Shown piece by piece: positions 43,480 to 51,659 of a stretch of DNA of 64,000 bases (positions are counted from its first letter, which is position 1; the number at the start of each line of letters is the position of its first letter). The DNA is taken from positions 124,001 through 188,000 of the forward strand of contig NZ_JBLXIJ010000002.1 in NCBI RefSeq assembly GCF_048269545.1. The letters are read 5' to 3'. The position numbers were made by a program, and so were the translations under genes. The notes under the pieces are model-generated. The model ran no database searches. It was not told where the DNA came from and was given only the letters and a program-made list of their open reading frames with translations. The DNA is from Halpernia sp048269545 (lineage in GTDB: Bacteria; Bacteroidota; Bacteroidia; Flavobacteriales; Weeksellaceae).

Positions 43480-44808
43480 ATGGCAGAATATAAATTATTA
43501 CTCCCTTCTATGGGAGAAGGTGTGATGGAAGCTACAATTATCGATTGGCTTTTTACAGAAGGAGCAACCGTAAATGAAGATGATTCTGTAGTAGAAATTG
43601 CCACAGATAAAGTAGATTCTGATGTTCCGACCCCAGTTTCAGGAAAGATAGTTAAAATCTTGAAAGTAAAAGATGAAGTTGCAAAAGTGGGAGAAGTAAT
43701 TGCAATTCTAGAAACTGAAGATGGAAATTCTTCTGAAAGTGAATCTCAAAATACAGAAGAAATTAAAATTGACGAGAATTCTGAAGTCGTAAAAGGTTTA
43801 GAAAAAGCCATGAGTAATTCTATGTCAGAAACAGGGAATTCTTCTTCAACTACTGAAAACGCAGGTTTTCTTTCGCCTTTGGTAAAATCTATCGTACAAC
43901 AAGAAAATATTTCAAACCAAGAATTAGAAAATATTAAAGGAACTGGTTTAGAAGGAAGAATTACAAAAGAAGATATTTTGGCATTTGTTGCAAACCGTGG
44001 AAATACACAAACAAAAACCACAGTTTCAGAAATACCGAAAGCTACTTCAATAAGTGCTTCTACTCCATCTCCACAATCAATTCCTGTAAAAATTAATGAT
44101 GGAGATGAAATCATACAAATGGATCGCGTTAGAAAAATTATTGCAGATGCAATGGTTAATTCCAAAAAAACTTCGCCCCATGTTACTTCTTTTATAGAAA
44201 GCGACGTTACAAATGTAGTTCGTTGGAGAAATAAACACAAAGATCATTTAATGAAACGCGAAGGCGAAAAATTAACTTTTATGCCGATTTTTGTTCACGC
44301 TATTGTAAAAGCAATTCAAGATTTCCCAATGATTAATGTTTCTGTAGATGGTGATAAAATCATTAAAAAGAAAAATATTAACATTGGAATGGCAACTGCA
44401 CTTCCAGACGGAAATTTAATTGTTCCAGTGATTAAAAATGCCGATCAACTCTCACTTTTAGGATTAACTAAAGCGATTAATGATTTGGCTTTCCGCGCAA
44501 GAAATAAAAAACTAAAACCAGAAGATACACAAGGCGCAACTTACACCATTTCAAACGTGGGTGGTTTTGGAAATCTCATGGGAACACCAATTATTCCGCA
44601 GCCGCAAGTGGCGATTTTAGCAGTTGGTGCGATTGTGAAAAAACCTGCAGTTTTAGAGACAAAAGATGGCGATGTAATTGCGATTAGAAACTTAATGTTT
44701 ATGTCGCATTCTTATGATCATCGCGTTGTAGATGGTTCTTTAGGCGGAATGTTTTTAAAACATGTTCATGATTATTTGGAAAATTGGGATTTAGAAACTG
44801 AGATTTAA
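43480..44808 (+). CDS. 2-oxoacid dehydrogenase E2 (dihydrolipoamide acyltransferase)
   Basis: The 442-residue core subunit of a 2-oxoacid dehydrogenase complex. One lipoyl domain (about 1-75; lipoyl Lys in EIATDKVDSDVP), a Ser/Thr/Glu-rich linker, an E3/E1-binding domain (about 125-165; FLSPLVKSIVQQENI, GTGLEGRITKEDIL) and the catalytic domain ending in SHSYDHRVVDGSLGG (His catalytic). Lipoyl sequence and single domain suit a branched-chain or 2-oxoglutarate enzyme more than pyruvate, but E1 is not adjacent, so the substrate is open. Confidence 0.93.
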   Translation: MAEYKLLLPSMGEGVMEATIIDWLFTEGATVNEDDSVVEIATDKVDSDVPTPVSGKIVKILKVKDEVAKVGEVIAILETEDGNSSESESQNTEEIKIDENSEVVKGLEKAMSNSMSETGNSSSTTENAGFLSPLVKSIVQQENISNQELENIKGTGLEGRITKEDILAFVANRGNTQTKTTVSEIPKATSISASTPSPQSIPVKINDGDEIIQMDRVRKIIADAMVNSKKTSPHVTSFIESDVTNVVRWRNKHKDHLMKREGEKLTFMPIFVHAIVKAIQDFPMINVSVDGDKIIKKKNINIGMATALPDGNLIVPVIKNADQLSLLGLTKAINDLAFRARNKKLKPEDTQGATYTISNVGGFGNLMGTPIIPQPQVAILAVGAIVKKPAVLETKDGDVIAIRNLMFMSHSYDHRVVDGSLGGMFLKHVHDYLENWDLETEI

Positions 44809-44820
44809 ATTATTTTTTTT

Positions 44821-44901
44821 GGCAGCTTTTTCCGCCTTCCACTCCCGCTTTTTTTGTTCCGCTTTGCTACACAAAAAAGAGCTCCGTTCAAGTCGGGCTG
44901 C
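44821..44901. repeat. Structured intergenic repeat (GGCAGC ... GGGCTGC type)
   Basis: An 81-bp block between the E2 gene and ggt. Outer arms GCAGC/GCTGC; inner stem GCTTTTTTTGT pairs with ACAAAAAAGAGC around a loop TCCGCTTTGCTAC. From memory, very similar units (TTCCGCCTTCCACTCCCGC) recur between genes in Chryseobacterium-like genomes. No coding potential. Confidence 0.6.
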
Positions 44902-44947
44902 AATTATTCGCAGCTAAAAAGTGATTAACAATTTAATTAGATTATAT

Positions 44948-44976
44948 AAACCTTTGAAAAATTTTCAAAGGTTTTT
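44948..44976. terminator. Intrinsic terminator upstream of ggt
   Basis: Arms AAACCTTTGAAA and TTTCAAAGGTTT followed by T on the plus strand; it ends transcription from the E2 gene. A TATATTTG box for ggt follows at 44999-45006. Confidence 0.8.
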
Positions 44977-45022
44977 ATATTAATCAAACTCATTATTTTA
45001 TATTTGTTTAAATTTATTTTCT

Positions 45023-46705
45023 ATGAAAAAATTCCTGTTATTTTTTGTTATTTCTAGTCAAATTTTCTCTGCTCAGTTTAAAGATTTTAATACGGTAAAA
45101 GAGGTTGAAGTTCGTAATAAAGGTTTAGTGGTTTCTGCACATCCTTTGGCGAGTGAAGTTGGTGCTCAAATTTTAAAAAAAGGTGGAAACGCTTTTGATG
45201 CAATTATTGCAACTCAGTTAGCTTTGGCTGTAGTTTATCCGCACGCAGGAAATATTGGTGGCGGTGGATTTTTGGTGGGCTATAAAAACGGCGAAAAATT
45301 TACTTTAGATTATCGTGAAACAGCACCTGAAAAAGCTTTTGCAGATATGTATTTAGACGCAAAAGGAAATGCAGACACGGATTTATCCCAAAATGGAAGA
45401 TTAGCGGTTGGAATTCCAGGTTCGGTTTCTGGGTTTTTTGCGACTTTAAAATATGCAAAATTACCGATGAAAGTTTTAATCCAACCAGCAATAGATTTAG
45501 CTGAAAAAGGTTTTGCAATTACTTCTAAAGAAGCAAATGAATTAAATGAAACCAAAGCAGATTTTCTAAAACACAATAAAAATTCAATTGTTTTTATTAA
45601 AGACAAACCTTGGAAAGCAGGTGATCTACTCATTCAAAAAGAGTTGGCAAAAACTTTAATTAGAATAAGAGATTTTGGGGAAAAAGGCTTTTATGAAGGC
45701 GAAACCGCAAAAGCAATTGTTGCCGAAATGAAACGTGGCAATGGAATAATTACTTTAGAAGATTTAAAAAGTTACAAAACAAAAGTTCGGAAACCAATGG
45801 TTTTTGATTACAAAGGAAATGAAATTGTGACGATGGGTTTACCTTCAAGTGGCGGAATTCTTTTAGCTCAAATGCTAAAAATGAGTGGTTATCAAAATAT
45901 CGAAAAATATCAACAAAATTCTGTAAATGCAGTTCAACCAATGATTGAAGCAGAAAGACGCGCTTTTGCAGACAGAGCAGAATATATGGGAGATCCAGAT
46001 TTTATTAAAGATCAAACTGCAAAATTAATTTCAGATGAGTATTTAAAAAACCGGTGGAAATCTTACAATCCAAATAAAGCAACACCAAGTTCAGAAGTTG
46101 GAACCATCATTTCTCAACCGAAAGAATCTACGGAAACAACGCATATTTCAGTTTTGGATAAAGACGGAAATGCAGCTTCTGTTACCACAACTTTGAACGG
46201 ACTTTATGGTAGTAAAGTCGTGGTTTCTGGCGCTGGTTTTTTTTTAAATAATGAAATGGATGATTTCTCTATAAAACCGGGAGTTCCGAATATGTACGGC
46301 GCAGTTGGTGGAAAAGCAAATTCAATTCAACCTGGAAAAAGAATGTTGAGTTCTATGTCTCCCACTTTAGTTTTAAAAAATGGAAAAGTTTTAATGGTTG
46401 TTGGAACTCCGGGCGGAACTACAATTCCTACTTCGGTTTATCAATCAATTGTAGATGTTGTTGATTTCAAAATGAATGCGAATCTTTCTATAAATTCTCC
46501 AAAATTTCACCACCAATGGTTGCCTGAAGTGGTTTTTGTGGAAAAAGATTTCCCAGAAAGCACCATCAATTCTTTAGAGAAAATGAATTATAAAGTGGAG
46601 AAAAGAGAACAAATTGGTAGAACTGAAATGATTTTAGTAAATATGGACGGAACAATTTCTGGAGTTGCAGACGGGCGCGGCGATGATTCAGTGGGAGTGG
46701 AATAA
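45023..46705 (+). CDS. ggt: Gamma-glutamyltransferase (periplasmic)
   Basis: Hydrolyses or transfers the gamma-glutamyl group of glutathione and related peptides. 560 residues, with a signal peptide (MKKFLLFFVISSQIFSAQ). The precursor cuts itself before a Thr: here ESTETTHISVLDKDG (about residue 373). Large-subunit segments are ASEVGAQILKKGGNAFDA, NIGGGGFLVGY and LDYRETAPEKA; small-subunit signatures are SMSPTLVLKNGK and VGTPGGTTIPT. TATATTTG lies at 44999-45006, 16 bp before the ATG. All catalytic features are retained. Confidence 0.95.
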   Translation: MKKFLLFFVISSQIFSAQFKDFNTVKEVEVRNKGLVVSAHPLASEVGAQILKKGGNAFDAIIATQLALAVVYPHAGNIGGGGFLVGYKNGEKFTLDYRETAPEKAFADMYLDAKGNADTDLSQNGRLAVGIPGSVSGFFATLKYAKLPMKVLIQPAIDLAEKGFAITSKEANELNETKADFLKHNKNSIVFIKDKPWKAGDLLIQKELAKTLIRIRDFGEKGFYEGETAKAIVAEMKRGNGIITLEDLKSYKTKVRKPMVFDYKGNEIVTMGLPSSGGILLAQMLKMSGYQNIEKYQQNSVNAVQPMIEAERRAFADRAEYMGDPDFIKDQTAKLISDEYLKNRWKSYNPNKATPSSEVGTIISQPKESTETTHISVLDKDGNAASVTTTLNGLYGSKVVVSGAGFFLNNEMDDFSIKPGVPNMYGAVGGKANSIQPGKRMLSSMSPTLVLKNGKVLMVVGTPGGTTIPTSVYQSIVDVVDFKMNANLSINSPKFHHQWLPEVVFVEKDFPESTINSLEKMNYKVEKREQIGRTEMILVNMDGTISGVADGRGDDSVGVE

Positions 46706-46721
46706 TTAAAAAATATAAATT

Positions 46722-46907
46722 ATGAAAAATTATTCCTTTATCACATTATTTTCTATTGGGATTTTATATTCAATTTATAATTATTTCTCAATCAAAAAAA
46801 GTAATTCACAATGCAAAAAAGTAGAAATAAAATATAATTTTTTATTAATGGTTATTTTAATTATTGCTCTTTTAAACAGATTGGAAAAGATTGAATTATT
46901 AGATTAA
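46722..46907 (+). CDS. Small membrane protein, unknown
   Basis: A 61-residue reading frame 16 bp after ggt. It has two hydrophobic helices (SFITLFSIGILYSIYNYF and NFLLMVILIIALLN) separated by a Lys-rich loop with one Cys (KKSNSQCKKVEIK). The ATG has the A-rich context typical here, and a terminator lies 34 bp after the stop. The layout suggests a real small gene co-transcribed with ggt, but I do not recognise it and chance cannot be excluded. Confidence 0.5.
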   Translation: MKNYSFITLFSIGILYSIYNYFSIKKSNSQCKKVEIKYNFLLMVILIIALLNRLEKIELLD

Positions 46908-46940
46908 TTATAAATCGACTGTCGAATAAAAATACATCTA

Positions 46941-46976
46941 AAAAACAACTTTTATTTTTTTTTAAGTTGTTTTTTT
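46941..46976 (+). terminator. Intrinsic terminator
   Basis: Arms AAAAACAACTT and AAGTTGTTTTT around a T-rich loop, T run after the stem. It ends the ggt-small-protein transcript. The remaining gap to 47129 is A+T-rich without visible features. Confidence 0.75.
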
Positions 46977-47129
46977 ATTATATATAATTCTGAGATTATC
47001 AACTTTAATTTTACTTTTTTAATATATCAAAAGCTAAATATTGTGTATTTATAAAATTTTAACGTAATTTGATAATATTCCATCAACCAAAAATGATATT
47101 TCATTAAAACTTTTAATTAAAAATTACAA

Positions 47130-48164
47130 ATGAAAAATAATTTAATTTTTATAATATTTCTTTTTGGCTTTTCGGTCTTTTCAGCACAAAAGCATCCATC
47201 AACTTTAGAAGATTTATACTTTTTTATAGGGAAAAGTTCTTCTAATTTTGAAAAGATGATGAAATCGTATGGATATCCACTTCACGATAAAAGAGATGAT
47301 ACTGTTAATGCTAATTTCACAGTTCAGTTTTACGAAGGAGAGGAATATGAAGAATTAAAAGTTTATAGAGATGGAAATAAAATAACCGCAATTGGTTTTG
47401 AATATTTTACTGATATTGAAGCGAGTCGTATTTTAGATTTTGTGCAAACAAAAAATTTCACAAAAATTTGTGGGGACAAACCTATTGATAGTAAAAATGG
47501 ATTAGGAAATGGTGCATGGAAAAGAATTGACGGTAAATATAAAGTGTATATTAATGCTTATGATTTGTATGGAGGCGGAGCGCGTAAATTAAATGTTATC
47601 GTTGCAGATAACTCTGCAAATTGGACCTGTGAAAAAACTTATAAACCAGAGGAAACAAAATTATTAAGTACTGAACAAATAAAAAATATTGAAGCAAAAA
47701 TAAATAATACTTATAAAGCCGTTAGAGATGACGGTAAACCGAGAGCCACAAAACAGGAAATAGTAGAATATTTAAATGCGGTTGCAAGCAATACAAATAA
47801 TAAAAAAATATATAAATCGTCAAAAAGTTATATTCAAGATTCTTGGTTTTCTGTCAAGGGAAATGATGTGACTTACTATATAAAAGAAACTATCTTAAGT
47901 GACAATGAAGTTCAAACATTAAGATATGAATTTAGTCTTAACGATATTTCCACATTGGAATTGAATTGGGATGATAACCTCTTACTGAATAAATTCACTT
48001 TTTATTTTTATAAAAAACCTGCAAAAAAATATTATGTAAGACCTACTTCTTTTCAAGGCATGAGTATCTCAGATGAAAATAAAATTAAGTTTTATATGGA
48101 TTCCAAATACGCAGATAAAAAGGTGGTTCATCACGCGTTTATGTTACTGTTTCCCATGAAATAA
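47130..48164 (+). CDS. Secreted protein of unknown function
   Basis: A 344-residue protein with a signal peptide (MKNNLIFIIFLFGFSVFSAQ). Two halves are apparent: residues about 25-165 with a KMMKSYGYPLHDKRDD segment and a Gly-rich NAYDLYGGGARKLNV; residues about 180-344 with TKQEIVEYLNAVASNTNN, YIKETILSDNEVQTLRYEFS and a beta-rich tail. I do not recognise the family. It has no lipobox. It stands 80 bp before a Crp/Fnr-like regulator gene on the same strand. Confidence 0.7.
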   Translation: MKNNLIFIIFLFGFSVFSAQKHPSTLEDLYFFIGKSSSNFEKMMKSYGYPLHDKRDDTVNANFTVQFYEGEEYEELKVYRDGNKITAIGFEYFTDIEASRILDFVQTKNFTKICGDKPIDSKNGLGNGAWKRIDGKYKVYINAYDLYGGGARKLNVIVADNSANWTCEKTYKPEETKLLSTEQIKNIEAKINNTYKAVRDDGKPRATKQEIVEYLNAVASNTNNKKIYKSSKSYIQDSWFSVKGNDVTYYIKETILSDNEVQTLRYEFSLNDISTLELNWDDNLLLNKFTFYFYKKPAKKYYVRPTSFQGMSISDENKIKFYMDSKYADKKVVHHAFMLLFPMK

Positions 48165-48244
48165 TTTTGATAAATAATAATGAAACTTTATTTTGAAATC
48201 AATTTTATAAAAGTTTTGTGAAAGTTAATTAGGAAAATATTAAA

Positions 48245-48853
48245 ATGCAAAAAAATAGCAGAGATAAAAGATTTTTAAGAGAAAAAGTTCTGTCTTATAA
48301 ACCAGATTTCAATTTAGAAATTTTAGAGATTGGGCTGGATAAATTTCAAATTTCCGATTGCAAAAGCGGTGATTTTATTTTGAAAAATGGTGAAATTTGT
48401 AAAAGTATTTTTATGGTTGAAAATTCAATTACACGTTGCTATTTTGTAGATAAAGACGGGGAAGAAAAAACTATTTGGCTGGAACCGGAAAAAACTGTAA
48501 TCACAGATTATGAAAGTTTCAGCAGTCAAATAATTAGCAGATGTGATATTTGTTGTTATGAAAACTCAACAGTTTATTCCATTGACAAACAAAATTTAAT
48601 GATGCTTTACTCACAATATCACGATTGGGCAATCTTTGGACTTCTTGTAATGGAAGAACATTATGTGGGTTTAATGAAAATAAAAAATTTAATTAGTTTC
48701 AATAGCGCCACTGAAAATTACGATTTTCTGGAAAGTTATTTTCCGCGATTTTTAGAAATTGTACCACTGAAACATCTTGCGTCATGGCTTAATATTTCTG
48801 CGGTTCACTTATCCAGAATTCGTAAAGAAAGAATAAAAAGTGGTTCTAATTAA
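48245..48853 (+). CDS. Crp/Fnr family transcriptional regulator
   Basis: A 202-residue regulator with an N-terminal cyclic-nucleotide-binding beta-roll (FQISDCKSGDFILKNGEICK, SIFMVENSITRCYFVDKDGE) and a C-terminal helix-turn-helix (VPLKHLASWLNISAVHLSRI, then RKERIKS). This architecture is typical of the many short Crp-like proteins in flavobacteria. Residues for cAMP binding are not conserved, and no Fnr-type Cys cluster is present, so the ligand is unknown. A dyad GTTATAA-N8-TTATAAC follows its stop. Confidence 0.85.
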   Translation: MQKNSRDKRFLREKVLSYKPDFNLEILEIGLDKFQISDCKSGDFILKNGEICKSIFMVENSITRCYFVDKDGEEKTIWLEPEKTVITDYESFSSQIISRCDICCYENSTVYSIDKQNLMMLYSQYHDWAIFGLLVMEEHYVGLMKIKNLISFNSATENYDFLESYFPRFLEIVPLKHLASWLNISAVHLSRIRKERIKSGSN

Positions 48854-48878
48854 CAAATGTTAAGTGGAGTTCGGTCTA

Positions 48879-48900
48879 GTTATAATATCTTTGTTATAAC
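48879..48900 (+). promoter_or_regulatory. Promoter-like -7 box inside an inverted repeat
   Basis: GTTATAA (48879-48885) and TTATAAC (48894-48900) flank TATCTTTG (48886-48893), a perfect TAnnTTTG box. It lies 26 bp after the Crp-like gene with no protein gene downstream on this strand. It may be a controlled promoter for the short transcript below. Confidence 0.4.
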
Positions 48901-48995
48901 ACAAAGGATGAGAAAAGAAATTCTTCTTTAAACTTGCCTCTTTCGTTTTTTATTCTTTTTATTTAAAAGGACTAAAGCAAAGAGGCAATTTTTTA
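48900..48995 (+). ncRNA. Candidate small RNA ending in a strong terminator
   Basis: Between the promoter-like box (48886-48893) and a terminator with 10-bp arms TTGCCTCTTT / AAAGAGGCAA (48934-48943 and 48979-48988) plus six T lie only about 95 nt, with no frame longer than 7 codons. The 35-nt terminator loop contains a smaller stem CTTTT/AAAAG. Alternatively the hairpin simply ends the crp-like transcript. Confidence 0.35.
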
Positions 48996-49033
48996 TTGTT
49001 TTAAATTAGAATTACCTGAAAAATATTTTAAAA

Positions 49034-49453
49034 TTATTTTACTATAATATTTTTCGTAATAAAAACATCATTTCCAGAACCATCTTTTCCGGTCCAAAAT
49101 TTAAATATATAAGTTCCAGATTGTCTCGGTTGGAAATTAAATTGATTTGCAAAAGCTGCAGGTGTTCCACAATTACCACTGGTTGAATAGCTGTAAGCAG
49201 TTACAGTTCTTGTGAAATCATTCGGTACATAATCATAACCGTAAAAAGCTGTACAATTAGACGAAAAAGTAGAATAAGTTCTTATACTTTGAACTGAATT
49301 TACACTCATCGTATTGCTCAAAATTTGCACACTATCTATCTTCATTTTTGTAGGAATCACTTCTACATAATCATCATCAATTCTATTATCACAACTAATA
49401 AATAATAAACTTAGTATAAGACCAACAAAACCAATTTTAAAAATATTTTTCAT
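49034..49453 (-). CDS. Putative lipoprotein, unknown
   Basis: A 139-residue lipoprotein. The start at 49453 gives the signal MKNIFKIGFVGLILSLLFISC; a Met 18 bp upstream is less good. The mature part starts DNRIDDDYVEVIP and becomes beta-rich, with two cysteines (NCTAFYGYD, SGNCGTPAAF) that could form a disulfide, and a C-terminal strand GTYIFKFWTGKDGSGND resembling Ig-like surface domains. No family recognised. It follows the carotenoid genes on the same strand after a 91-bp gap. Confidence 0.7.
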   Translation of the reverse strand: MKNIFKIGFVGLILSLLFISCDNRIDDDYVEVIPTKMKIDSVQILSNTMSVNSVQSIRTYSTFSSNCTAFYGYDYVPNDFTRTVTAYSYSTSGNCGTPAAFANQFNFQPRQSGTYIFKFWTGKDGSGNDVFITKNIIVK

Positions 49454-49544
49454 GGGAATAAATTTATACAATTTTAGATTGTAAAATTAAAAAAAAGTTA
49501 AAAATATTCTAGTTAAAAATTTAAATAGATTGATTTCTTATTTG

Positions 49545-50024
49545 CTAAAAATAATCTTTCAAAAAATTAAATCGACTTTCAAAAATAAATTTCACTTTAT
49601 TTAAAACCATTTTCCCTGTAACAAAATCACCAAACGCACCAAGTGGCATTTTAAAATTAAGTAAATCTTTCATTAGAGTTTCCGTTTCTGAAATTTTCTC
49701 AAAATGATGTTCATGATGCCACATTGCATAAGGTCCAAAACGCTGTTCATCTACAAAAAATTCTTTATCTTTTACATGCGTAATTTCAGTTACCCAATTG
49801 CTTTTTATTAACGGTAAAATCCCAATTTTATAAGTGATAATTTGACCTGCATAAGTTTCATTTGGCGGATTATTGGTTATCTCAAATTTCATTTCTTTAG
49901 GTGTAATTTTATCTAAATTTTTTGGTGTTGAGAAAAATTCCCATGCTTTTTCTAAGCTAATTGGTAAAATTTGCTCGGAAGTTAAAGTGTAAATTCCAGA
50001 TTGTTTTTTAATATTTAATTTCAT
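49545..50024 (-). CDS. SRPBCC family protein in the carotenoid cluster
   Basis: A 159-residue START/SRPBCC-fold protein, a family that binds hydrophobic ligands. Signature: LPISLEKAWEFFSTPKNLDKITP, then the beta-strand EFFVDEQRFGPYAMWHHEHHFE with a cluster of His residues and GAFGDFVTGKMVLNKVKFIFE. It is the last gene of crtI-crtB-unknown-crtZ-crtYcd-SRPBCC, 9 bp after crtYcd. A carotenoid-handling role is inferred from position only. Confidence 0.8.
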   Translation of the reverse strand: MKLNIKKQSGIYTLTSEQILPISLEKAWEFFSTPKNLDKITPKEMKFEITNNPPNETYAGQIITYKIGILPLIKSNWVTEITHVKDKEFFVDEQRFGPYAMWHHEHHFEKISETETLMKDLLNFKMPLGAFGDFVTGKMVLNKVKFIFESRFNFLKDYF

Positions 50025-50033
50025 ATTTTTAAA

Positions 50034-50729
50034 TTAATTATTGTTCCATTTTTTCTTTAAATATTCGAAAACCAAAACAATTCCATACAACAAACTAAAG
50101 CAATAAAAACTATCTTCTAAGGGCATCGTTCCTACTCTATAACCCAAAATTTCTGCGCTATTGTAATACACAACGGGACTTTCAGAATAAGCACCAGTCA
50201 AAGCATTATTAACAAAGAAAAACGGAATGTAAATAATTATAAAACTTAAATAAAATCTCTTTGCATATTTAAATTTAAAAATTATTTGAAGAAACATTAA
50301 AAGTGCGAAAAGACCAAAACTGCAAAAAGTATAAATTTTATCACTATTTGAAACCGCAATAAGAAATGAAAATCCAAATAGAAAACTGGTTAAAATCTGT
50401 GTAACTTTCTTTGATAATTGTGGAATTGGAAAAAAATAAAGCAAAGAATAATGTATAAATATACTTGCATACGGAATCAAAAGGAAAAATAACCATTCTT
50501 CTAAAGGCAACTTTAAAATTCTAATTCCAATTAAATATTGGTCATTAAAACCCCAAACATTTTGGTAAGTAAAATAAACGTCCCACGCTAAAAAGAAAAG
50601 TCCAACAATAATTATTGCAGAAAAAAAAGCTTTCCAATACTGAATAAAATAAAGCATTTTCTTTTCAAAACTGAAAATAAATGGAATTAAAAAGGAAAAA
50701 ACATCAAGGAGTATGTAATAATAATTCAT
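50034..50729 (-). CDS. crtYcd: Lycopene beta-cyclase, fused CrtYc-CrtYd type
   Basis: Converts lycopene to beta-carotene. 231 residues with about seven transmembrane segments. Two homologous lycopene-cyclase domains (TIGR03462 type) are each marked by a helix-proline-acidic motif: ILKLPLEEWLFFLLIPYASI (about residues 72-91) in the first and GTMPLEDSFYCFSLLYGIV in the second. This membrane type differs from the soluble CrtY of Proteobacteria. It starts 18 bp after crtZ. Confidence 0.9.
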   Translation of the reverse strand: MNYYYILLDVFSFLIPFIFSFEKKMLYFIQYWKAFFSAIIIVGLFFLAWDVYFTYQNVWGFNDQYLIGIRILKLPLEEWLFFLLIPYASIFIHYSLLYFFPIPQLSKKVTQILTSFLFGFSFLIAVSNSDKIYTFCSFGLFALLMFLQIIFKFKYAKRFYLSFIIIYIPFFFVNNALTGAYSESPVVYYNSAEILGYRVGTMPLEDSFYCFSLLYGIVLVFEYLKKKWNNN

Positions 50730-50747
50730 AAAAAAAATTAAAAAATA

Positions 50748-51197
50748 TTACATTCTAAAGTATTTTAGAGGAACAAACAACATTCCAAAACACTCTCCTT
50801 CTTCTTTTCCCAAATGTTTATGATGGATTTTATGCGCTTTTCGAAGTCCTTTTAAATAATAGTTATTCGTTTTATCAAACCACTTAAAACGCCGATGAAT
50901 TAAAACATCATGTACCAAAAAGTAAGCAATGCCGTAAAATAAAATTCCCAATCCAATGAAAAATAGAAAGTTAATTCCATTCCAGGTTCCAAAATAAAAT
51001 AACAAAATACTTGGAATTGCAAAAACTACAAAGAAAAAATCATTTTTTTCAAACACATGCGGATATCCCGGTTGATGATGATCTTCATGAAAATACCAAC
51101 CAAAACCGTGCATTATATATTTGTGAGTAAACCACGTAACGCCTTCCATTGCAACAAAAACAATTAAAGTAAGTAGTAAATAAAATACAATTTGCAT
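50748..51197 (-). CDS. crtZ: Beta-carotene hydroxylase
   Basis: Hydroxylates the beta-ionone rings at C3 to give zeaxanthin. 149 residues in the di-iron fatty-acid-hydroxylase superfamily with all histidine clusters: THKYIMHG, FHEDHHQPG, HDVLIHRRFKW and HKIHHKHLG. Four hydrophobic segments. It follows the unknown gene by 3 bp and precedes crtYcd by 18 bp, so the cluster would lead from phytoene to zeaxanthin. No ketolase gene is visible. Confidence 0.93.
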   Translation of the reverse strand: MQIVFYLLLTLIVFVAMEGVTWFTHKYIMHGFGWYFHEDHHQPGYPHVFEKNDFFFVVFAIPSILLFYFGTWNGINFLFFIGLGILFYGIAYFLVHDVLIHRRFKWFDKTNNYYLKGLRKAHKIHHKHLGKEEGECFGMLFVPLKYFRM

Positions 51198-51200
51198 TTT

Positions 51201-51659
51201 CTAAATTTTTAAATATTGTTTTATTTGGGACACCAAAATTACATCTTTTGATTCTTTATAATGTTCCAAAATAAATTTTTTGTCTTCTGTAATATTTTTA
51301 TTATAACCTAAAAAATGGGGCATTTCTACTTGACAAGTATAACGCAAAAACCGAATTTCTAAATTTTCAGGAGCCTTTGAAACCGCAGATTCTAAATGTC
51401 TTTTGCCTTTTTTAAAATAAGAAAGTTTAGAGAAAGGACTTACAACATGCTTTGCCATAAAAAAATTTCCTACACCAATATAAGCTTCAAAAATTGGTTT
51501 CTTTGTAGATTTCAAATCTGAATTTGCTTTTTCTATAAATTGTTTATTAACCAATTCAGAATTTTCAGCTTTTAAGATTAATTCAGTATATTCTTTTCTA
51601 TTTTGAGCTTGCATTATTAATATTAAAAATAAAAATATTAAACCCCATTTTTTCCTCAC
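51201..51659 (-). CDS. Unknown secreted protein inside the carotenoid operon
   Basis: A 152-residue protein with an N-terminal signal peptide (RKKWGLIFLFLILIMQAQ). The rest is helical, with TPR-like periodicity (LKAENSELVNKQFIEKA, YFKKGKRHLESAVSKAPENL, IRFLRYTCQVEMPHF). It overlaps the crtB stop by 4 bp and ends 3 bp before crtZ, so it is translationally coupled to carotenoid enzymes. No family function known to me. It would act in the periplasm, unlike its neighbours in the inner membrane. Confidence 0.7.
   Translation of the reverse strand: MRKKWGLIFLFLILIMQAQNRKEYTELILKAENSELVNKQFIEKANSDLKSTKKPIFEAYIGVGNFFMAKHVVSPFSKLSYFKKGKRHLESAVSKAPENLEIRFLRYTCQVEMPHFLGYNKNITEDKKFILEHYKESKDVILVSQIKQYLKI

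Noticed and set aside
43746..44240. 164-codon minus-strand frame within the E2 gene
   Set aside because: It is antisense to a clearly coding E2 subunit (linker and E3-binding region) and matches no family I know.
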